DNA of 64,000 nt from Polytrichum commune (GCA_950295325.1 OX485803.1:72803554-72867553); one strand, 5' to 3'. Numbered from the stretch's first letter, positions 9,791 to 24,400 are shown. Numbers and translations are program-made. Notes: a model not told the origin generated them from the letters alone.

Positions 9791-12700
9791 TTAATGTGAT
9801 TCGCCTTTCATATGCTTCTCTACAAACATGTCAACCAGCCCCCGTATCTGCAAACAGCGGCACCACAACCCTCAAGTCAGTTTCAAAACATCAACACATT
9901 TCGTCCATGATGCTTGCACTCACGAAGTTGACCTAACCAAAAACAAACAAACAAACAAAAAGGGTCCCAGTGATTCCAGCGGCAGACATGTGAACACTTT
10001 TGTGATGTTTCTCCACATGCCCATGACTATTCCAGGAGGCCAATCCAGAAACTAAAATGAACTGAACAGACTTTTGTATCCTCACCTTGACTTTTCGCTT
10101 CAGGTTAAGGAACTCTGAGACTTCCATTGCATTGTCCCTTGAAGTGTTTCTCTCCATCACCTGCATATACAACAGACATCGTCAACAGAGAGCCCCTTCA
10201 ATGACATCCTCAAATAAACCTCGAGAAAGTAGTTCCTGACCTTTTGCCTCTTAATGCTCCATAGCTAGTAACAGAAGACTCCTCAAAGCTGAAACATTGC
10301 TTTCCTCACCTTGGCAGTGGATTTCTTCACTATGGCTTTGAAGTCATCTTTGTTTATCTTTCTTGTCTTGTACAAAGGAGACAACAGCTGAACGACATAG
10401 TCTGAGACAGCCTTCTTTATTGCATCACCCCCTCTCCTTCCATCTCCACTTGCTGGAACAGTGGGCTCAGTACTCAATTCTCTATGCGCCTCACTCGACA
10501 CCCACAAGTTCAAATTCTCCAACCTCACTATTGAAGACTCCCTCTGTGTAAGAGCCTCTTCGCTCCCTGCTGTTGGTAAGTCCCTTGCCAGGGCTCCACT
10601 GGTGGACTCTGGAGCCTTGACAGCAATCATGCTACTGGAGGCCACTTCTGGATGTTGGGAGTTTGGCATGCCATTTGCATCGTTGCATTGAATCACTGGT
10701 GATGTTCTTGAAGTGAACCCTTCCCTGTTTTCAGTACGAACATCCTGGCTTGGGCTAGCAGTGGGCGCACAGATATTTGTCATATCAGTGCGTTCAGTTT
10801 GGCGTATGGCGGTATTCTCGAAACCTGTTAAAAGATGGTTTAGACATTCAATTAGACACAACAGAGTAGCCGTTGAATAGGAGATAAGGGCCTAATTACT
10901 ACTGAGTATCTGTTTACAATGCTTACTATTGCTACAACACAACAGCACACAAAAAGGAGGATTAGAGGGGTTCTTTGATAAAAAGCAACTGCAAAACAGG
11001 AAGTTGGAGAAAATCCCAAATTGAAAATTCAAACTTCAGGACATATAGAAGGGGCCAAGAGCTAACCATCACAACAACCCAAATCTAACCTCTTAGGTGC
11101 CAAAGGTTATAAACACGAGTGTTCAGACTGAAATCCTTCCATACAATAAGTATGTGACAGCTCAACGTACTTTAGTATGGCATCATATATCAGATGAAAT
11201 ATCTGTTGCTCACACAGCACCTGCTGCAACTTCATCTTGTAACTACACTCACTTTGAACTTCCAGAACAATATAGAACTACATTGAGGAGTATCAGCTTC
11301 CCCTATACCTGATTGTGGTAGTGAATTCCTCACTGATGGAGGTTTCTCCAAATTATTCAGCCATGCCTTCTTCCAGTCCAACGCCTCATCCTTTTCTCGC
11401 TTTGAAAATCTATGGAATGATAAGATTTTGGGCAGCTCTGGTAGTGCACTTCGCTTGGCCTCTGCTTGTGCATATGCCTGTGTAACAAACGAAAGTACCC
11501 ATTGAGCACACCAAACATTCAGTAATTAGAAATAGTATTGTCAAGCAATCTTCATGAAACCAAGATAGATAAACAGACATGATAAAGTATGTAACGAGCC
11601 AAATATACAAAAAGCGTCCCTTCTGTGCATCAGCAGACACAACTATTAACCTCGCCATACTCTTCCATGACCACTCTGGGAAATCAATGCTTTTGAGTAT
11701 GAAGTATAGACATCTTTTTGGATATAATAATTACTGACACTGGCACAATCCAAGCATCTACAGGACAATGTAAAAGCACAGATATACTGAAGTCAAACTA
11801 GAAGGACAAACAGTAAGCTGATGAATGAGAACATGAAGCTCATACACTGTTGAAGAATTGGTCATAAAGAAGTCAATGAACCCACAAACTAATGACTCTG
11901 CAAGGTCAAATCTCCCAGAAGGGAATGACACCTACCTCTGCAGCAGCAGCCGCAGCAGCATGTGCAAGTTCAGCAGCTGCAATTGCCTTAATCTCCTGAT
12001 CAGATAGGGGTGTATTTGGAGTCTCAGGCAGTGAGCCCCTGCCTATAGTCTCTGCACTGAGGCCAGGTTCTACACTAGGGCCATCATTTCTGAGCTCCTC
12101 ACCACCCAATACCTGCACCTTCTACAACATGAGAAAATGCATAGCCTTCTCTAGCTGCAGAATAGTCCATTTACTAACTGGGCTATGTATTTGCAAAAGG
12201 AATCAACTCCAAAATTGCTCAATGAGAGCATCAATGAAGCTCTCAATGCAAGTCATTATCTCTTCTCCAGGACAATAACCCATTTCATACTCAACAATGG
12301 GTATTCAAAAGCAAGAGAAAGTTGTACACACCCCATATACAAATGCATCATACCTTGCTTTGACCAGTGGACGGTGAATCACCACTTAGAGGAGTAGAAT
12401 GAGCAGAGGGCCAACAATTTGAATCGCCATTCACTACACCTTCGGACAATACTGCCTGCTTTCCAGTCGTCAGGTTACACTTTTGAACATCTTTAACCCT
12501 TGGTTTACTACTCCCACCTACAGCATTTGGTGAGCTTCCAGTTGACTTCTTCACAGTTTTTGCTGTCCCTTGTGCTTTTTCTCTTCGGAATACTTCTATC
12601 CAAAGTTTCACAAGTTGTCCTGCCACAGCTCGAATATCACGGCTTGTGTGCACACAAACCTTCTCCTTCACAGTTTTACCCACCCCTGCAGAAAGAAAAA

Positions 12701-15700
12701 CAACAACAATTTAAACAAGACATGGAATTTAGAATGCTTCTGACAAGTCATAATGGACACATAAGATTGCCACTGCCCTGTTTTGTCATGTTTCATCTGC
12801 GATCCCCTCTTATCCAGAACCTTTTTTTCTGAAGAGGCCCAGCAATTCCTGTTAAGATCTCCAGACATACCACAGTAAGCAGAGGCAGACCACATTATGT
12901 ACCAGATTGACGAATCGATAGCAAGTCGGTGGCCACCACAAGAAGCAGACGGACACAATGCCGCAGAAGCTGAGTTCCATCCTTCCCCATGGAGTCCTAC
13001 AGCACAAAACCCACACCCACTAAGAAATAAACATAAATGTCATAGTTCCCATAAAATGAACCTGGATCCAGCATAAAAGGATGCTAAAATAATCCTCCCT
13101 TTGTAAACAAAAGCCCCATTTGATTTATGAGATCCCATCTCCTAGCCATATTGCCCACGTAAATCTACATCTAAAAACATCTAAAAACATCCAAACATGT
13201 ACATTCATGTATTTATCCAGGATGGCACAAATACAGGTATTCCAACCCAATTGCTCCCATCACTGACATTGATAATTAATCTTCTTATTCCAGAAACAAC
13301 TCAACAACTACATGTACCTTCAAGCATACAGTCTACAGACTTCGTAACTACAACAATTTACAAAATTATTACTCGTGAACATGAAAACACACCAGGATCC
13401 ACTTGTTCAGAACTTCAAGACCGGCCTTTGTCCCAGCAAACGCCTTCAGAGGTAGTACGGGTAGTTGGAGCATCTCTTTAATAAGTAATAGTCTTCCTGC
13501 TGTGGTTTTGGCATTAGTAAACATGTCTTTCAGAAGCTCTGGACGACTGAGAGGTCCTGGTTCTCCATCAACACCAGCACTCTCCCCTCTGAGTACATTC
13601 GAGAGCTCAGCTGCTGCAAGCCTCTTAACCATATCTCGCACCTGCACTTTCACAACCAGCAAAGATGTTACTATATAAAGCTAAGTGAAGAAAAAGCTCA
13701 ACGCATTTTGAAATTTTGAAAAAACAAGGGCTTTATAACAGAACGATATACACCCTTATTCAGAACAACTACCAGCTTCACTGATACCATAAGATTTGTT
13801 AGCCATCAGAAGTGCAGGAAATGGTTAAGCCCTAGTAAACACAATAGTTATATAATATCTGCCTATGTATCACAGCTTAAGAAATCACAAGTAACTGGCC
13901 AGAGAAATGATTAATAGCAGCTAAACATCCACCAACACCCAGCAGCACCGTACCTCATTCCTCTCGCTATCTGACTGCCGTTGGGCCGCTGCCATAGCTT
14001 CTGCTTCTGCTGTACTGTCCCCACGATTCTCAAGAATGTCACTCATTCGCACAGCCTCCCTCATCCCACTCATCATAGCTCCTCCCACTGTGTCTGGATG
14101 CTCTTTACAGGTTGCTTCTCCTGCAAAAAACACACAATTCTCCACAGGTCGCGCAAGAATATCATAATCTTCTCCTGACGCACCCAGTGCTACATATGAG
14201 TAAGCTCCTCGACTGAACGGGTCTGCACCCCAGTTCGTCACAACAGATGCTGTTGGCTTTGGAACTGCATCCACCCCAAATAGCTTCCTCAAAATCTTCA
14301 CTGCATGCTCCACAAGCTCCTCGCTGTCTTGCCTCTCCCCTTCATAAGCAGCCTTTCCCACCACTAGTGCCACTAAAATAGGATACCCACTGGTTCTCTT
14401 CAGGTTCCAGAACATGAAGCAACGCCCCCGTAGTTCTGTGCTCTCAGCTGCAGCACCAAAGTAATCCACACTCTCATCCCAGAAAGGAACAGAGAATTCC
14501 ATTACAACTTTGTTCAGTATCCCAAACCCCAGACGCTTTATTGATGCAACCTTCCAGTCTGGAAGCCGCGGTTTAAATCGAACTGTTTCCTCTTTCAAAC
14601 AACCCAGCGGAATAGTGACCAGGACTGCATCGCCTTTAAACTCCTCTCCTTCCTCTGTTACAACTTTCACATCCCGTTTCACCGCGCCTTTCACTTTCCC
14701 CTCTCCACTACTGTAACATATTTCCTTAACTACCTTTCCAAACTGAAAATTCAGACCATCACTTAATGCCTCAATAGCCTGACTGTACCCACCCTTGATC
14801 ATGCAATGTGGGCCTCCGAAACCCCCATATACATCATCTTGATTCCAATATGGTAGAGAAACTTCCTTCAGTTCTGCTGCACACCCATACTCTAAGTTTG
14901 CAAAGTGCCAATCCATTATCCTACGTTCTAACTCGGTCAAATTCTGTCCGCTAGAGCTATCTACTTGATTGGAAGTGAGTCCAATTTTTGACATACATCT
15001 GTCCAGACTCATCAATGTGTTCTCATTGCTTGCTAACTCTGCAATTGTCAGCTTGTCTGAAGGGTCACTTGCTGTAAGTGTCTCAGAAATCACATCACCC
15101 GTTGTTGGCATTGTTCCTGCTTCACCTTTCTTCAGGGCCTCAACAGAAGACACCTTTTCTTCACTTTTCTCATCCTTTGAGGCACCCACATTCCCATCAA
15201 TATCTGTTGCTTGACTGCTGCGACCACTTCTTCGTCTTTTCAGTGATTGTTCCAACCCTTCTTCCAGCGATAAACGCATGGCGGCATCTCCATTCTGAGC
15301 CACAAGCATCACAGTGTCATCCAGCAGGCTATTGTACTCCGCTTCCAGAGCTGCATCTATGTCTGCAGGAACTTTCTGTCCAGTCACTGAATCATAGAGG
15401 GGACAGTCTCCTCGTAACGTCGTCAATTCCAAGCCCAGTTGCTTGCAAAGGAGTGCAGACGGATCAGCTCTTCTCTCTGTTGCCACATCAGCCTCAACAC
15501 CTGAAACATACACCCGTAAATAAACCTCGGATAATCTCAAGCAAACAATCTCATAAGCATCAAAGGATTCAATCAAACTATACCCACCCTTAACCTTGCG
15601 TCTCTCTCCACTCAGCCAAAGCACTGCACATTTGTACCTGTAATGATGCTGGCTCCCAGGTCCACAGGTGCAGAGAATGTTCTTCTGTCAGTGTAGACAC

Positions 15701-18700
15701 GTCCTCCCACACGATCCCTGGCTTCCAGAATTGTCACCTGGAAATTCATTCGTTGCAAGTGCCTTGCTGCAGCTAAACCCGCAGGACCAGCACCCACTAT
15801 GATCACATGTTTTGGCCCGTCCCTCTCAACATTCAAGCTCCTTTCCCTCTCCAGCTGCGAAGCTGCCCTCAGCGCCACTAACCCTTCTACAGGTGCATCG
15901 CACTTGTGCATATTGTGTAGCACCTCTGCACTTTTGAACTCATCCAGTTCATCCTTCACTTGGAGGACCTCATCAGTCACAGGTTTTGAGGTCTTTAGGC
16001 TCAAACTACTGTTCTTCTTTTGGTTACAACCAAGACGTTTGCGTGCAAATACTTGATCAAGAGTTGCCATGTCATCAAACTCATTGTCATTTTCAATATC
16101 TGACTTCTCAATTTTTTCCTCCATTTCAACCTTTGCACTCACAGTTACTTTCATAAAAGAAAGCAAAGTCTTGCAATCGTCATTGTCCCCTTCCTTCACT
16201 TCTGAAGAAGAGTGTGTGGTATCCAGACTTGGACTAACGTCAATATCCATAGGTACTGTCTCTCCATCACTTGGCGCTTTCTTTAATGAGTTTGTTATAG
16301 TACTACCATTCTCTGTAGCCCCTGTAGATATATTTTCATTTACACACACATCTCCTTGTCTGTTCAGGCCACTCATTTCGCCCCCCTGTTGAAGCACTGT
16401 CACTGAATCTCCACGAATTTGACCTACAATTTTTTTCCAGAACATCAATGATCATGACATTGTACACAAGTCTAAAGCACACATGGACTATAAAGTGGTC
16501 AAAATCTTTAAAGCATAGGATGTCAATTGATTTTAGATGCAAATCTAAGGAAGGGGGTGTACATCTGTGGACGTTTCAATAAAGTATACATTTAATATCC
16601 ATCATACCTTACAATTTATTCAAGCAAAATGACAGTGATATTGTGCATTGGTCGTGATGTTAAATCACTTTCAAAGAAACCAATCATTGTTCTTAACTTA
16701 CAAGTAATCACTTCTGTTTAGATATGGAAAACTTCATGGCACATGCCACTGGAGTGCCCATTGATTTGCAAAGTTTTGCAGGTGACCTGTTTCTCTTGTG
16801 ATAATTCTCTTAAGGTTGCACTGATGATGGTTGGGTTTATTCAATACTGCTATGGAAAGGGCAGGCTGCAACTAATCAAAAGGCAGCCATATAAGGTCTA
16901 CCATAGACCTGCATGATAATTCTTTCTATGGAAAAACAGGACCTTTGAGCTCCTGCAACAATACATAAAGCCGCCCTGCCAACCACTGTTCTTAACATCT
17001 TCTAGCAAGAAACCTCGTACTACAATCAACCCACTCGGTCATTGTGCATAGTAATAGCTTGCATTATTTTGAGAAAGGGACAAGATTAGACTTACCAAGG
17101 ATCAGCGCAACCTCTTCTGCTGCCTCCATCTCTGCTCCATCAAATATTGTTTCCCCATTTTCACTTGCAATTTTGTGGCACCCAAAATGACCATTGTCCA
17201 CATCATCATATCCTGTTTGCTTTTGCCGTTTGGTTGCCACACCTACATTTAAATAACCCTGCACCATATGCCCAACAAATAAATGGGTCAGACTTGAGAA
17301 CAACACCTTCCAAAACAAGGTCAAGCAACACCTGCAGTCAGAAATACAAGTGCCACTGGATAAACCAGAATCATGTCATTGCCACCCCAGCAAGCCCAAC
17401 TTCAAAATGTGACCATTTATTAGATTCTCCGAACCCAGTGTTTACTAGTGAAGTAGCTGACTAAAATCATGCAGCAGGGTATCAAGATGACCAGCACTAA
17501 TATGAATCTCTGATCTCTCCAAGTAGCTTACTAATATAAAATCCAACAAGCCTTACATGGTAATCCAAGAACTTGTGAATCTCGCGAATGAGAGAAGCAC
17601 GAGGAGGCTCATGTGTTGAGGGCAACTCAGATATACCACAGTCAGTCACCATCAGGAAATGCCTTACATCCTTCTCCCATAAACCTAGCACCAGATTCCT
17701 GCACAAACAATGCTCCTCCTTATCAGACAGCCCATTTGTGTATTGCAAACTTTCTATAAAAATTGCTAATGCATGTTTTCAAACTTTAGTGTAGCAAGAT
17801 ATTTCAAGTTGCAAGAACAGACACAAAATTACCTACAAATAGCATAATTAATGATGTGCTATATGGTTAGGAAAGAATGTAGCAATAAAGACCTGCACTC
17901 CAGATACTCTTGAAGTCCACCCCGCCGTTTCAGGACATCTTTGAAGCAGATTCTTTCCGCAGCACTAGGTGCACGCGCTCTCAACCCTGCTGCAACCGCT
18001 GCTGTTTCTCCAGGAAGGGCCTGACCAGGGGTAGCCATTGCCAGACCAGACCTGGAACGCCCCCTGCTCAAGCGGTCCTTCTCAGGGTGCCAGTTCCAAT
18101 CAGCAGGTGCTTCCGCTTCTCCCATGATCACATCCCACTCCATGTCTCCCTCATATGCCATATCATCATGCCTACAATCCAAATATCACATTGCCATCAC
18201 TCTCGTAGTGGAAAGGAATAACAGGTAGAATGTCACACAAACACTACTATCCAATAACAGCAGAACCTGAAAATCAAGCATATGTACAGCTTATTTCAAT
18301 GTTTAAACGAACAGCAATACATCAAATCAACACACTACCATTGCAAAAACATATACTGCTATAAAGGACAATAGCCTAGCAGAACTCAAGAAGCATAGAT
18401 GGACAAGAACATCAATAGAGGGTCAAGGGAACATCCAAGAAATAAGTGGAGGCATAAAAGTATTAAAAAAAATGGCATGCAACAGTAGGTACTGAGATCC
18501 CCGATAACTTTCCAAATAATCCTATAAATTTTCCAAAGTACATGCACAAACCCATTATCTTTCCAAAAGAATATCAGTAAGATGTTCAAGAACAAATGGA
18601 GTTATTGGATTGCCGCACTTCATCTGAAATACATAGAAGACAATTGAAGGAATCAAGATGTACTTGGATGGTACCTTGAAATAACCCAGGGCAATTACAG

Positions 18701-20254
18701 AAAAGCTGAAATGCTGGATTAGACAATACAAGTTACTGCACGAAGATGTAAGAAACACATGCTGTGAAAGTACAGATACAACATATTCCAGATGCAGGTG
18801 ATCTATTTGTTAACCTTGAACATGCACAATATGTACTTTAAAATGAGATGGAAGGACATGATGAAACATACACCGAAGACCATCTTTCAAGAGCCAATAC
18901 AACAATCCTCAAAGAGAACCTCTTCTGAATAATTTGAACAGACTATTGACCCACAAACACCTGAACATGATATGGAACACACAAAATGCAACCTCAGGAT
19001 AAGGCAAAGGTCACACTGGTGGAAAGACTTATGAATAGCAATCCACCAAATGAATATCATACCTTCCAAATGATTACAAGGACCATGAAGAGCACAAGAT
19101 ACGACACTTTGAGTGAATGATAGCCACAGACACCCTACTGAGTACTTATTCTCACCAGAAACCAAAACCCTCCCCTTGCAGGTTCACGGAAGATGCTCAG
19201 TAGCACTCTTGCAACATGACGCTGATGAGTGGGGCCAACAGAGAAGATTGATGTTGCTGCAGAGGGGAAAAGTCCCAGGGAATATAGACCAAAGCAACAA
19301 GACTTCCTTCACTTTATTCTACAATGTCCACACAAGAAAATACCTCCTCTTCTTGACCTGTCGTGGAGCTCGCCGGAGTTCCATGCTCCCCTTCTTGCCA
19401 CCTCTCTCCACACCATTGCTTAATTTGGTTTTCAATGTGCGCACCAAGGTATCACCCCCATCTCCATTTGCAACCACAGCATGGTCCCTCCTTCCAGACT
19501 CTGATTTTAAACCAACAGAAGATGGTTTGGCAAGCTCCAGTGCCAGTGACTCTAAGGTAGCATGCGGACACTTCGGGGGGGTGTTACTCACGTCCTCATT
19601 TGTCTTCCTTTCTGCCAAAGCCATCAGCCCTTGCTCTCCTGATTTCCCCTTCTTCAGAACTAAGCATAAGGGTTGGTCATCATCCAAAGAGGTGATTGAC
19701 GTTGCACTCGTTTCCTCCTCACATGAAGCAATATCATCAGGAATAGGGCCATTATCAACCTCATTATTATCATGTGGAGTACTTGAAGTTTGTTCGAGTT
19801 CCTCCACCAAGTGCATCTCAATATCCTTTTCGGCATCCAAAACACAACCCACAGCATTGTCAACTGTCTTCATGTCAACTCCTCCATTTTCTCTGCCTTT
19901 TGAGGGTATCTCAACCGAGTGCATCTCAATACCCTTTTCGACATCCATGCAAGCCACAACGCTCTCAACTGCCTTCTTTTCCTCCACTCCTCCATTTTCT
20001 GTGCCATTTGAGGGTGGCTCTTTAGAGCCCATGTCCCCGTTCTGCAACTTAAAACCCAGCCCATGGGAGCCATCCTCCTCCTCAGTAGTAGTAGTAGTGA
20101 TGCTTGGAGTAAGACATTTTGTGTACACCATTCGATGCGAGTCTAATGTGGTGAAGGAGATAGGCATGGCAGCAGCAGGTATGGAGACTTCTGGGGCCAT
20201 GTGCACCATCACCACGTGCATGTCTGGCTTCAGACCCAGGTTGTCGTCTTCCAT
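9791..20254 (-). CDS. LDL3: LDL3-type lysine-specific histone demethylase (SWIRM + amine oxidase)
   Basis: FAD-dependent amine oxidase of the plant LSD1-like 3 class, expected to remove H3K4 methyl groups in the nucleus. I join 14 exons: 20254-19344, 18171-17893, 17698-17557, 17258-17096, 16423-15638, 15500-13954, 13641-13393, 12996-12903, 12685-12354, 12121-11936, 11477-11309, 10824-10310, 10160-10086, 9847-9791. All junctions are GT-AG and in phase (5505 nt, 1834 aa; Arabidopsis LDL3 is about 1630). Seen: an acidic low-complexity N-terminus; SWIRM across exons 3-4 (HKFLDYH then GYLNVGVA); the FAD motif [17 protein letters not shown] near residue 710; the oxidase fold with the conserved lysine in [11 protein letters not shown] and the end motif [19 protein letters not shown]. 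The C-terminus ([20 protein letters not shown] through FVEKHM) resembles an SRI-like RNA polymerase II-binding domain (inference). Exon 10 could start at 12112 instead of 12121. The start is the first in-frame ATG. Confidence 0.93.
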
Positions 20255-21420
20255 CGAGTCTTTGGAGCATAATAATCCTCATGCAACATACCCATCCATA
20301 GCTGCCACTCACAGGCCCTCATAGTCATGCGACTCCCTCAATATTTCTGTCCCATCTGCATAACCCTCCTGCAAGACCTGTATGCATCTCCAGATCTTGG
20401 TACATGCCACCACATCATCATGGCTATTCTCATACCTCCTTGCAGACATTCCGCTCAGCTCCTCCTCTTCATTCTATTCTCATCAGCTCTCTGAAAAATC
20501 TTTCATCCCCAGCAGCTGCAAACATTAAAAATATCTCACCTGCTGGAATTAACCCCCTCCCCCCCCCCCCCCCAAACACACACACACAATAATCCTACTA
20601 TCATCAATTCCACATATACAATAAAGAGATAAACTCCACATAGCTCAACATTGCACCGCTAAAACACACAATAAATCCATCATTACTCCTGGAAAAACCA
20701 CCAAAACTGCACAAATTGCTAAGTGCACGGTGAACGCCCTCAATTAGGGTTTGAGGTTTATCAAAGGTAGGGAAGACTCCACAACACAGCAACCTCTACG
20801 CAAATTAAAAAATCACCACTTTCTCCTGGTACATTCACAATACAAATTCTCTCAGCTGACTGGACGCAACCAGTGGAAGCACGAATTTGGCATCGCCCCA
20901 GTTTGAGGAAAATAGGGGGAAAAAAAACAAAAAAATAAAAAACAGGGGATAGAAAACCAACACGAGCAAGGGAGGTTTGGGAATCGGAAAGTGTGGATTC
21001 CTCACCAAAATCACCAGGAAACGGCTCGTTTTTTCGCGGGCAGCGCGTCGCGGGTGGCGGGAGGAGTGATTGCGACGTGAATCCGGATTGGTGTGGTCGA
21101 TTTAGCGATGGATCTGGAGGGGCAGGGGGCAGGGTTGAGGGCAGAGCGGGGCGATGGCGATGGAGCCCCTGCCCTAGGTCCTCCGCGCAACAGTAGCGGC
21201 ATGGCTCCAGTCCTCATCCACCCCGTTTGGATGAACGCGTGAGTGGATGTGGTGGCTTTCTATCATCCATCCGTTACTGCCTTCCGGAGCCTCCGCCCGT
21301 GGAGGGAGGCCACCCCAATGACCGCACCGCACCGCTGCTCGACGTGCGGCAGACTTCCCAAATTGCAACTACTTACTTAATACACTCAATTAATGACACT
21401 CCAAGGTCAACTAAGTTAAC
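20255..21420 (-). promoter_or_regulatory. LDL3 leader and GC-rich promoter region
   Basis: Upstream of the LDL3 ATG there is a C-rich leader-like stretch with a run of 15 C at 20559-20573, then a GC-rich island at about 21000-21360 in otherwise AT-rich DNA. Position and composition suggest the transcription start lies in or near the island. A plus-strand frame starting at 21109 that ends at a GTGAGT donor near 21240 is possible but has no downstream partner, so I do not call a divergent gene. Confidence 0.45.
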
Positions 21421-22840
21421 TTCAAACCACACCCAACCCATCATCCAATGGACGTTTGGATTTCTATACAATTTTTATTTTGTAACGTGAGGGTGGGAGA
21501 ATTATCACACATGAGCGTATGATTTTCATTCATTTAACATGAAATCCCTAAAATAACATGCAGCCCATCGGTTTTTTTGTTTTATCTGACACCGAAATTA
21601 GTCTTCAAGATCCTAAACCAGTCAAGTCCAAGTCATTTACTATGAATTAGCCATACAATTGTAGGGGTCGAGTTTTATGTTGGATGGACGAGAGATACAT
21701 TCGTTTGTGTTAAATTCCCTTTAGTCGGGTGGGAGGGAGGTGTGGTCTAATAGACATTCCCTCTCATGAAGTTCATGGTTATCGGTGTATTATGAGGTGG
21801 AAGTAAGTTCAAGCACATTAAAACCATTGACCGTAATATTATTCAACATTATTGTCACGCTACATGGACCAATGAATGTATTTATGGGAAATGGAAATGC
21901 ATAATATTGCTCTTAAGATTCTCATTACATTCAAATCATATTTAATTTGGCTGCATTTTCCATATTATGCAAGACAATTGGCCACCTCATGGAGCACTCA
22001 AATTTGGGCCATTACAATTCATTGCATGAATGACAAGCCACAACAATGGAAAACAAGGGAACGTGGCCTTGCCCCACAATGATATTTTGAATGTTTGAAA
22101 TAATATATGAATTGAAATATTGACGGTTTGTTGGTAAATAATAGAAGAGTGTTTGGGGGTTTAGATGCAACATAAATTGGCTTGTAAAAATTTGGCCAAT
22201 AAGCTAGATTTGTAATCACCTTTAGGCGCATTTGACCATATGTGATTCAACTTTTGTTGTGCTTGCATAAAATTGAGATTTTAAATTGAATCTATCCATG
22301 AAATCGAAGGGTTTTTGTTTGCTTTTAGAATAATTGTTGTATTCTAAGATGTCAAAATTGAAATCTCTCAAAATGTTGGTTGGATAAAGTTTGAATTTGG
22401 GTTTCGAGGGTATTTTAAAATGTAGATAATGAACATGAATGAGCCTTGTGTACACATATATTGTATATTGTTTTTTCTTGTGTTGGTATTAAATATGGTT
22501 GTTAATACATGGTACCATTGATGTACTTGGAGCCATTATTAGTCTTTGTGAGGAAATAATTTAAATGCATGTGTATATCATACATCATCATTCATCCATG
22601 ACCATCATAGATTGAAAGGTATATATATATATTTTAATATTTATCAACATCTATTGATGATTGGTGTACTCTTGTTTTCATATAACATAAAATATGAGAC
22701 ATTTGAAGGTTATGATCATGTTGAATATCTTCAAAATATAATTGTAAAGAAATTATATTTAACGCTGGTTTGATTACATGAGAACCTTGTAAATTCTTCA
22801 ATCGAGGAATTAATGGTATCCAAGTTCCATTGATTTTTAG
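21421..22840. other. AT-rich intergenic DNA, no gene seen
   Basis: No recognised coding or repeat structure. Confidence 0.5.
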
Positions 22841-24400
22841 TCTATTCATCTATGTGCACTTTTGGATCTATATAGAAAATTTCATGTTGGAGAGGGGCTA
22901 ATAAATATAATTTTGTTTCTTTTCTTCGAATGTGAGATAGAGCAATGTAGGCAAGACTAAGTTTCTTGACATTTGTGGGATTGAAAGCTAAATCATCAAG
23001 TGATAATCCTTGTGATCGATTGGTAGTTTTTGTTGTTGCAAGTTAAATTGAAAATCGAATTCTTGTTATAACATGGAATTCATTTTTATCAAGGTTGATG
23101 TCTTCGATGATATCTTGAATAAATGCCTAGCTCGATTCAATATCATTTGTGTAAAAATGACTATATTTTTCTCTTGTCAAAAAAAATAGTTTTGGGAAAT
23201 TTTTAATATCTATCCATATAATGGGATCCTTATTATATGTTACGGATATTTTGAGGATACGATAATTTACAAGGCCACCAATTTTTGAATAATTTCTAAC
23301 ACATAATGTTATCAGCATATTGTTTCTAATGCAAAGCAAAAAATACGAACCGATAGTTTTGCTTGGGTGGTTTGGAAGATGGTGGGCATGATTGGTAATG
23401 AATATTTATGGCATTGAAAATAAAAGTCATACCTATTGTTTTTAAAAACACGTGTTCATTTTGTTTTGAGTTTGTGCATTTGTGTAATATAAATACATAA
23501 GTAATAGGTCTTCCAGTAGTATTTGATAATATTTTGAATTTATAAATCCATATCCTTAGTGGTTTGTGCTACAATACGGAATTTAGGTAAAGGCTACGTA
23601 AATAAAAACAATTATGATTGCTACATGACTTCATGTAGCTCATAACATTATATAGATTTTTGCCAAAAAAATCGGTGCTAATACATTAATATCATGAATT
23701 TCTCTTTGAAATGTTCAATTATCTTTTACAAGATGGGCTTGATAAAAATCACTTGTCGCAATGAGGTCAAGATTACCAAACAAATCATTATGAACACATT
23801 TAATAGATCTCAACTTATTGTTAAGGACATTGAACATTCTAACACTAACAAGTGAATTTTCATCTACCATAACAAGTTGTAATTGTTCATATTGACATGT
23901 ATATCTATTTTAAGTTTATGCAAATAAATTAAATACATTTTCTAATGATTGTTGAACAAGAGTAATTATTTATACATTCAATATCTTAATCTATTTATAT
24001 CAATATTTATATATTGATATCTTATTCTATTTGATATATTTAAGATTATATATTTATTGTTGAGCGTATAATTAAGCCATCAATATTGAATGCAACTTTG
24101 CCAATAGAAGTCATAAGCAAAACTTTAACCTTTGTAATATTTGTACATATGTCTTCATTATACAATATTATTAAACCTTAAATTATCAATTTCTAAGTGA
24201 AAGTCTTATTACTTCTAACACCACCAATCACAAATAAACGGAGAGGCAAATCATGATATAATATTATTTGTGGATAATATTATGAAAATAAATAGATGTT
24301 CTTCATTTAATTGTCTGAGTAAACTTTGATGTTCTAATTCATCTATTATCATTGAATATGAAAACACTACAAAAAAATTCTTCTTTATTATCTAGTTTGA
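22841..24400 (-). pseudogene. Helitron/PIF1-type helicase remnant
   Basis: Minus-strand reading, in broken frames, follows the order of PIF1-like helicases carried by plant Helitrons. A Walker A-like block PLRLFVIGGVRSNKTFT (normally GGAGTGKT) lies near 24200. Next come KVKVLLMTSIGKVAFNIDGL, then MVDENSLVSVRMFNVLNNKL and LFGNLDLIATSDFYQAHLV (Walker B and motif III region, about 23900-23720). The C-terminal block is TNRSQGLSLDDLAFNPTNVK then LSLAYIALSHIRRKETKLYL, ending KVHIDE and a stop at 22841. Frameshifts, stops and a degraded Walker A make it inactive. I did not find a Rep/HUH domain or Helitron 3' hairpin, so a stand-alone PIF1 pseudogene remains possible. Confidence 0.8.

Noticed and set aside
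19113..20324. 403-codon open frame on the plus strand
   Set aside because: It lies antisense to LDL3 exon 1, whose minus-strand reading joins in phase to thirteen further exons. The plus frame is Ser/Pro/Thr rich, as expected from the complement of an acidic coding region.
20993..21240. Possible divergent first exon on the plus strand near 21.1 kb ending in GTGAGT
   Set aside because: No downstream exon with matching phase or recognisable protein was found within 5 kb. The composition is explained by a GC-rich promoter island.
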